From positions 1 through 64,000 of the forward strand of contig PNAS01000076.1 of assembly GCA_003169695.1 (NCBI GenBank): a stretch of DNA of 64,000 bases. Reading direction: 5' to 3'. Position 1 is the stretch's first letter. Every line of letters starts with the position of its first letter. Origin of the DNA: Spartobacteria bacterium (GTDB lineage Bacteria > Verrucomicrobiota > Verrucomicrobiia > Chthoniobacterales > UBA10450). The notes beneath the pieces were generated by a model. It saw nothing but the letters and a program-made list of their open reading frames with translations, was not told where the DNA came from and did no database searches. The position numbers and the translations under genes are program-made. This document shows positions 63,109 to 64,000 of this stretch, one piece after another.

Positions 63109-64000
63109 ATGGCTCATCCCATTTTTCGCTGTGCACTCGTCGCTTTCGCCATGATTTCAGCAGGTATCTCATCAGTCCTCGCGGACGAGGGAATGTGGCT
63201 TTTCAACAATCCACCCCTCCGGCAATTCAAAGAGAAATATCAGTTCGAGCCGACGCCGCAGTGGCTCGAGCATCTGCAGAAATCGAGCGTCCGGTTCAAT
63301 TCTGGTGGGAGCGGCTCATTCGTTTCCGCAAACGGCCTCGTCATCACAAACCATCACGTCGGCCTCGATACGCTGCAGAAAATCAGCAGCGAGAAAAACA
63401 ATTACGTGCGCGATGGATTCTACGCCAAAACCCAGGCGGAGGAACAACGCGCAACCGATCTCGAGCTCAACGTGCTCGTGTCCATCGAAGACGTCACGGC
63501 GCGCGTGAATGCGGGGTTGAAGCCCGGATTGAACGCGGAGCAATCTGCGGCCGCGCGTCAGAATGCAATCGCGGCGATTGAAAAAGAGAGCAAAGAAACG
63601 ACCGGACTGCGTTCGGATGTCGTGACGCTCTACCAGGGTGGCGTGTATCACCTTTATCGTTTCAAACGCTACGACGACGTGCGCATTGTTTTTGCCCCCG
63701 AGCAGCAAATCGCCTTTTATGGCGGCGATCCAGACAACTTCGAATACCCGCGTTTCGACCTCGATGTCTGCATTTTCCGTGCATACGAAAACGGCCAGCC
63801 GGCGAAGGTCGAGCACTTCTTGAAGTGGAATGCGGAAGGACCGCAAGAGGGCGAGCTGACGTTCGTGAGCGGACATCCCGGAAAAACGGACCGGCAGCTT
63901 ACCACCGACGAGCTCGCGCATATGCGTGACCACGAGGCGCCGTTCCTCCTCAATATGTTCAATCGGCGCGAAGTTTTTTTTACCGCCTTCGCCGCGCGCA
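63109..64000 (+). CDS. S46 family dipeptidyl peptidase, N-terminal part, runs off the right edge
   Basis: 297 codons of an open frame. Signal peptide (LVAFAMISAGISSVLADEG), then GMWLFNNPPLRQFKEKYQFE, SGSFVSANGLVITNHHVGLD with the catalytic His region (H82/H83), YFRFKRYDDVRIVFAPEQQI and FYGGDPDNFEYPRFDLDVCI with the conserved Asp, ending near TTDELAHMR. This is the start of DPP7/DPP11-type exopeptidases that remove dipeptides in the periplasm; the catalytic Ser region would follow beyond the window. Confidence 0.9.
   Translation, partial: MAHPIFRCALVAFAMISAGISSVLADEGMWLFNNPPLRQFKEKYQFEPTPQWLEHLQKSSVRFNSGGSGSFVSANGLVITNHHVGLDTLQKISSEKNNYVRDGFYAKTQAEEQRATDLELNVLVSIEDVTARVNAGLKPGLNAEQSAAARQNAIAAIEKESKETTGLRSDVVTLYQGGVYHLYRFKRYDDVRIVFAPEQQIAFYGGDPDNFEYPRFDLDVCIFRAYENGQPAKVEHFLKWNAEGPQEGELTFVSGHPGKTDRQLTTDELAHMRDHEAPFLLNMFNRREVFFTAFAAR

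Overview
The window is a contiguous piece of a moderately GC-rich bacterial chromosome. Gene content suggests a soil-type Verrucomicrobiota (Chthoniobacterales / 'Udaeobacter'-like), which is an inference. It rests on a DUF5069 protein, a duplicated-FtsX orphan ABC permease, a TMTC-like membrane TPR protein, paired bactofilins with zinc ribbons, many weak Shine-Dalgarno sites and GTG/TTG starts, and numerous short palindromic intergenic repeats. No marker that would settle the taxonomy (rRNA, ribosomal proteins) is present.

Layout. 0-14.8 kb: 5' end of a pyruvate:ferredoxin oxidoreductase gene, a SAM methyltransferase, a secreted DUF1579 protein, a nitrilase-fold Lnt-like acyltransferase, a CPBP protease, a DUF1353 protein, a lipoprotein alpha/beta hydrolase, a two-gene cassette (8.73-9.53 kb) with a TIR/deoxyribosyltransferase-like protein, a dihydrouridine synthase remnant, a large ABC permease and a membrane TPR protein. 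14.8-26.2 kb is an accessory island: palindromic repeats, several toxin-antitoxin-type small genes, a GNAT enzyme behind a 33-bp palindrome, a Hachiman (HamAB) anti-phage system, and two neighbouring genes (PD-(D/E)XK nuclease, membrane protein) that each carry one apparent frameshift. 26.2-37.9 kb is mostly central metabolism and envelope: 2-oxoacid:ferredoxin oxidoreductase KorAB, an acyltransferase, phosphofructokinase with a D-Ala-D-Ala carboxypeptidase, MgtC, an aldo/keto reductase, a zinc-ribbon microprotein, CsbD and isocitrate dehydrogenase.

38.1-42 kb is a giant secreted PKD/fibronectin-III protein with Thr-Pro linkers. 42.4-52.6 kb: lipoprotein, glucose-6-phosphate isomerase, a soluble histidine kinase with an NtrC-type sigma-54 activator, GlnD, a sugar nucleotidyltransferase, DUF5069 and two bactofilins. 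52.8-64 kb: tRNA-Ile2(CAU), a tyrosine recombinase, a secreted Kelch protein, a flavin-dependent halogenase-like enzyme, a decayed response regulator, a large hybrid histidine kinase overlapping a RedB-like thioredoxin-fold protein, a periplasmic coiled-coil protein, an NlpC/P60-like protein and the start of an S46 peptidase.

How it fits together: glycolysis (pgi, pfk), TCA (icd) and two ferredoxin-linked 2-oxoacid oxidoreductases form the metabolic core. The NtrC-like regulator next to GlnD suggests nitrogen-responsive control. The 15-26 kb island holds the defence and addiction genes. At least four families of short palindromic repeats sit between genes across the window; one forms a 36-bp perfect palindrome exactly between two convergent genes, where it probably acts as a terminator. 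The least explained items are the 138/92/92-bp inverted-repeat elements, the 8.7-9.5 kb cassette, the nuclease frameshifted next to its catalytic motif, and a structured RNA-like segment ending in a strong terminator at 2.85-2.96 kb.
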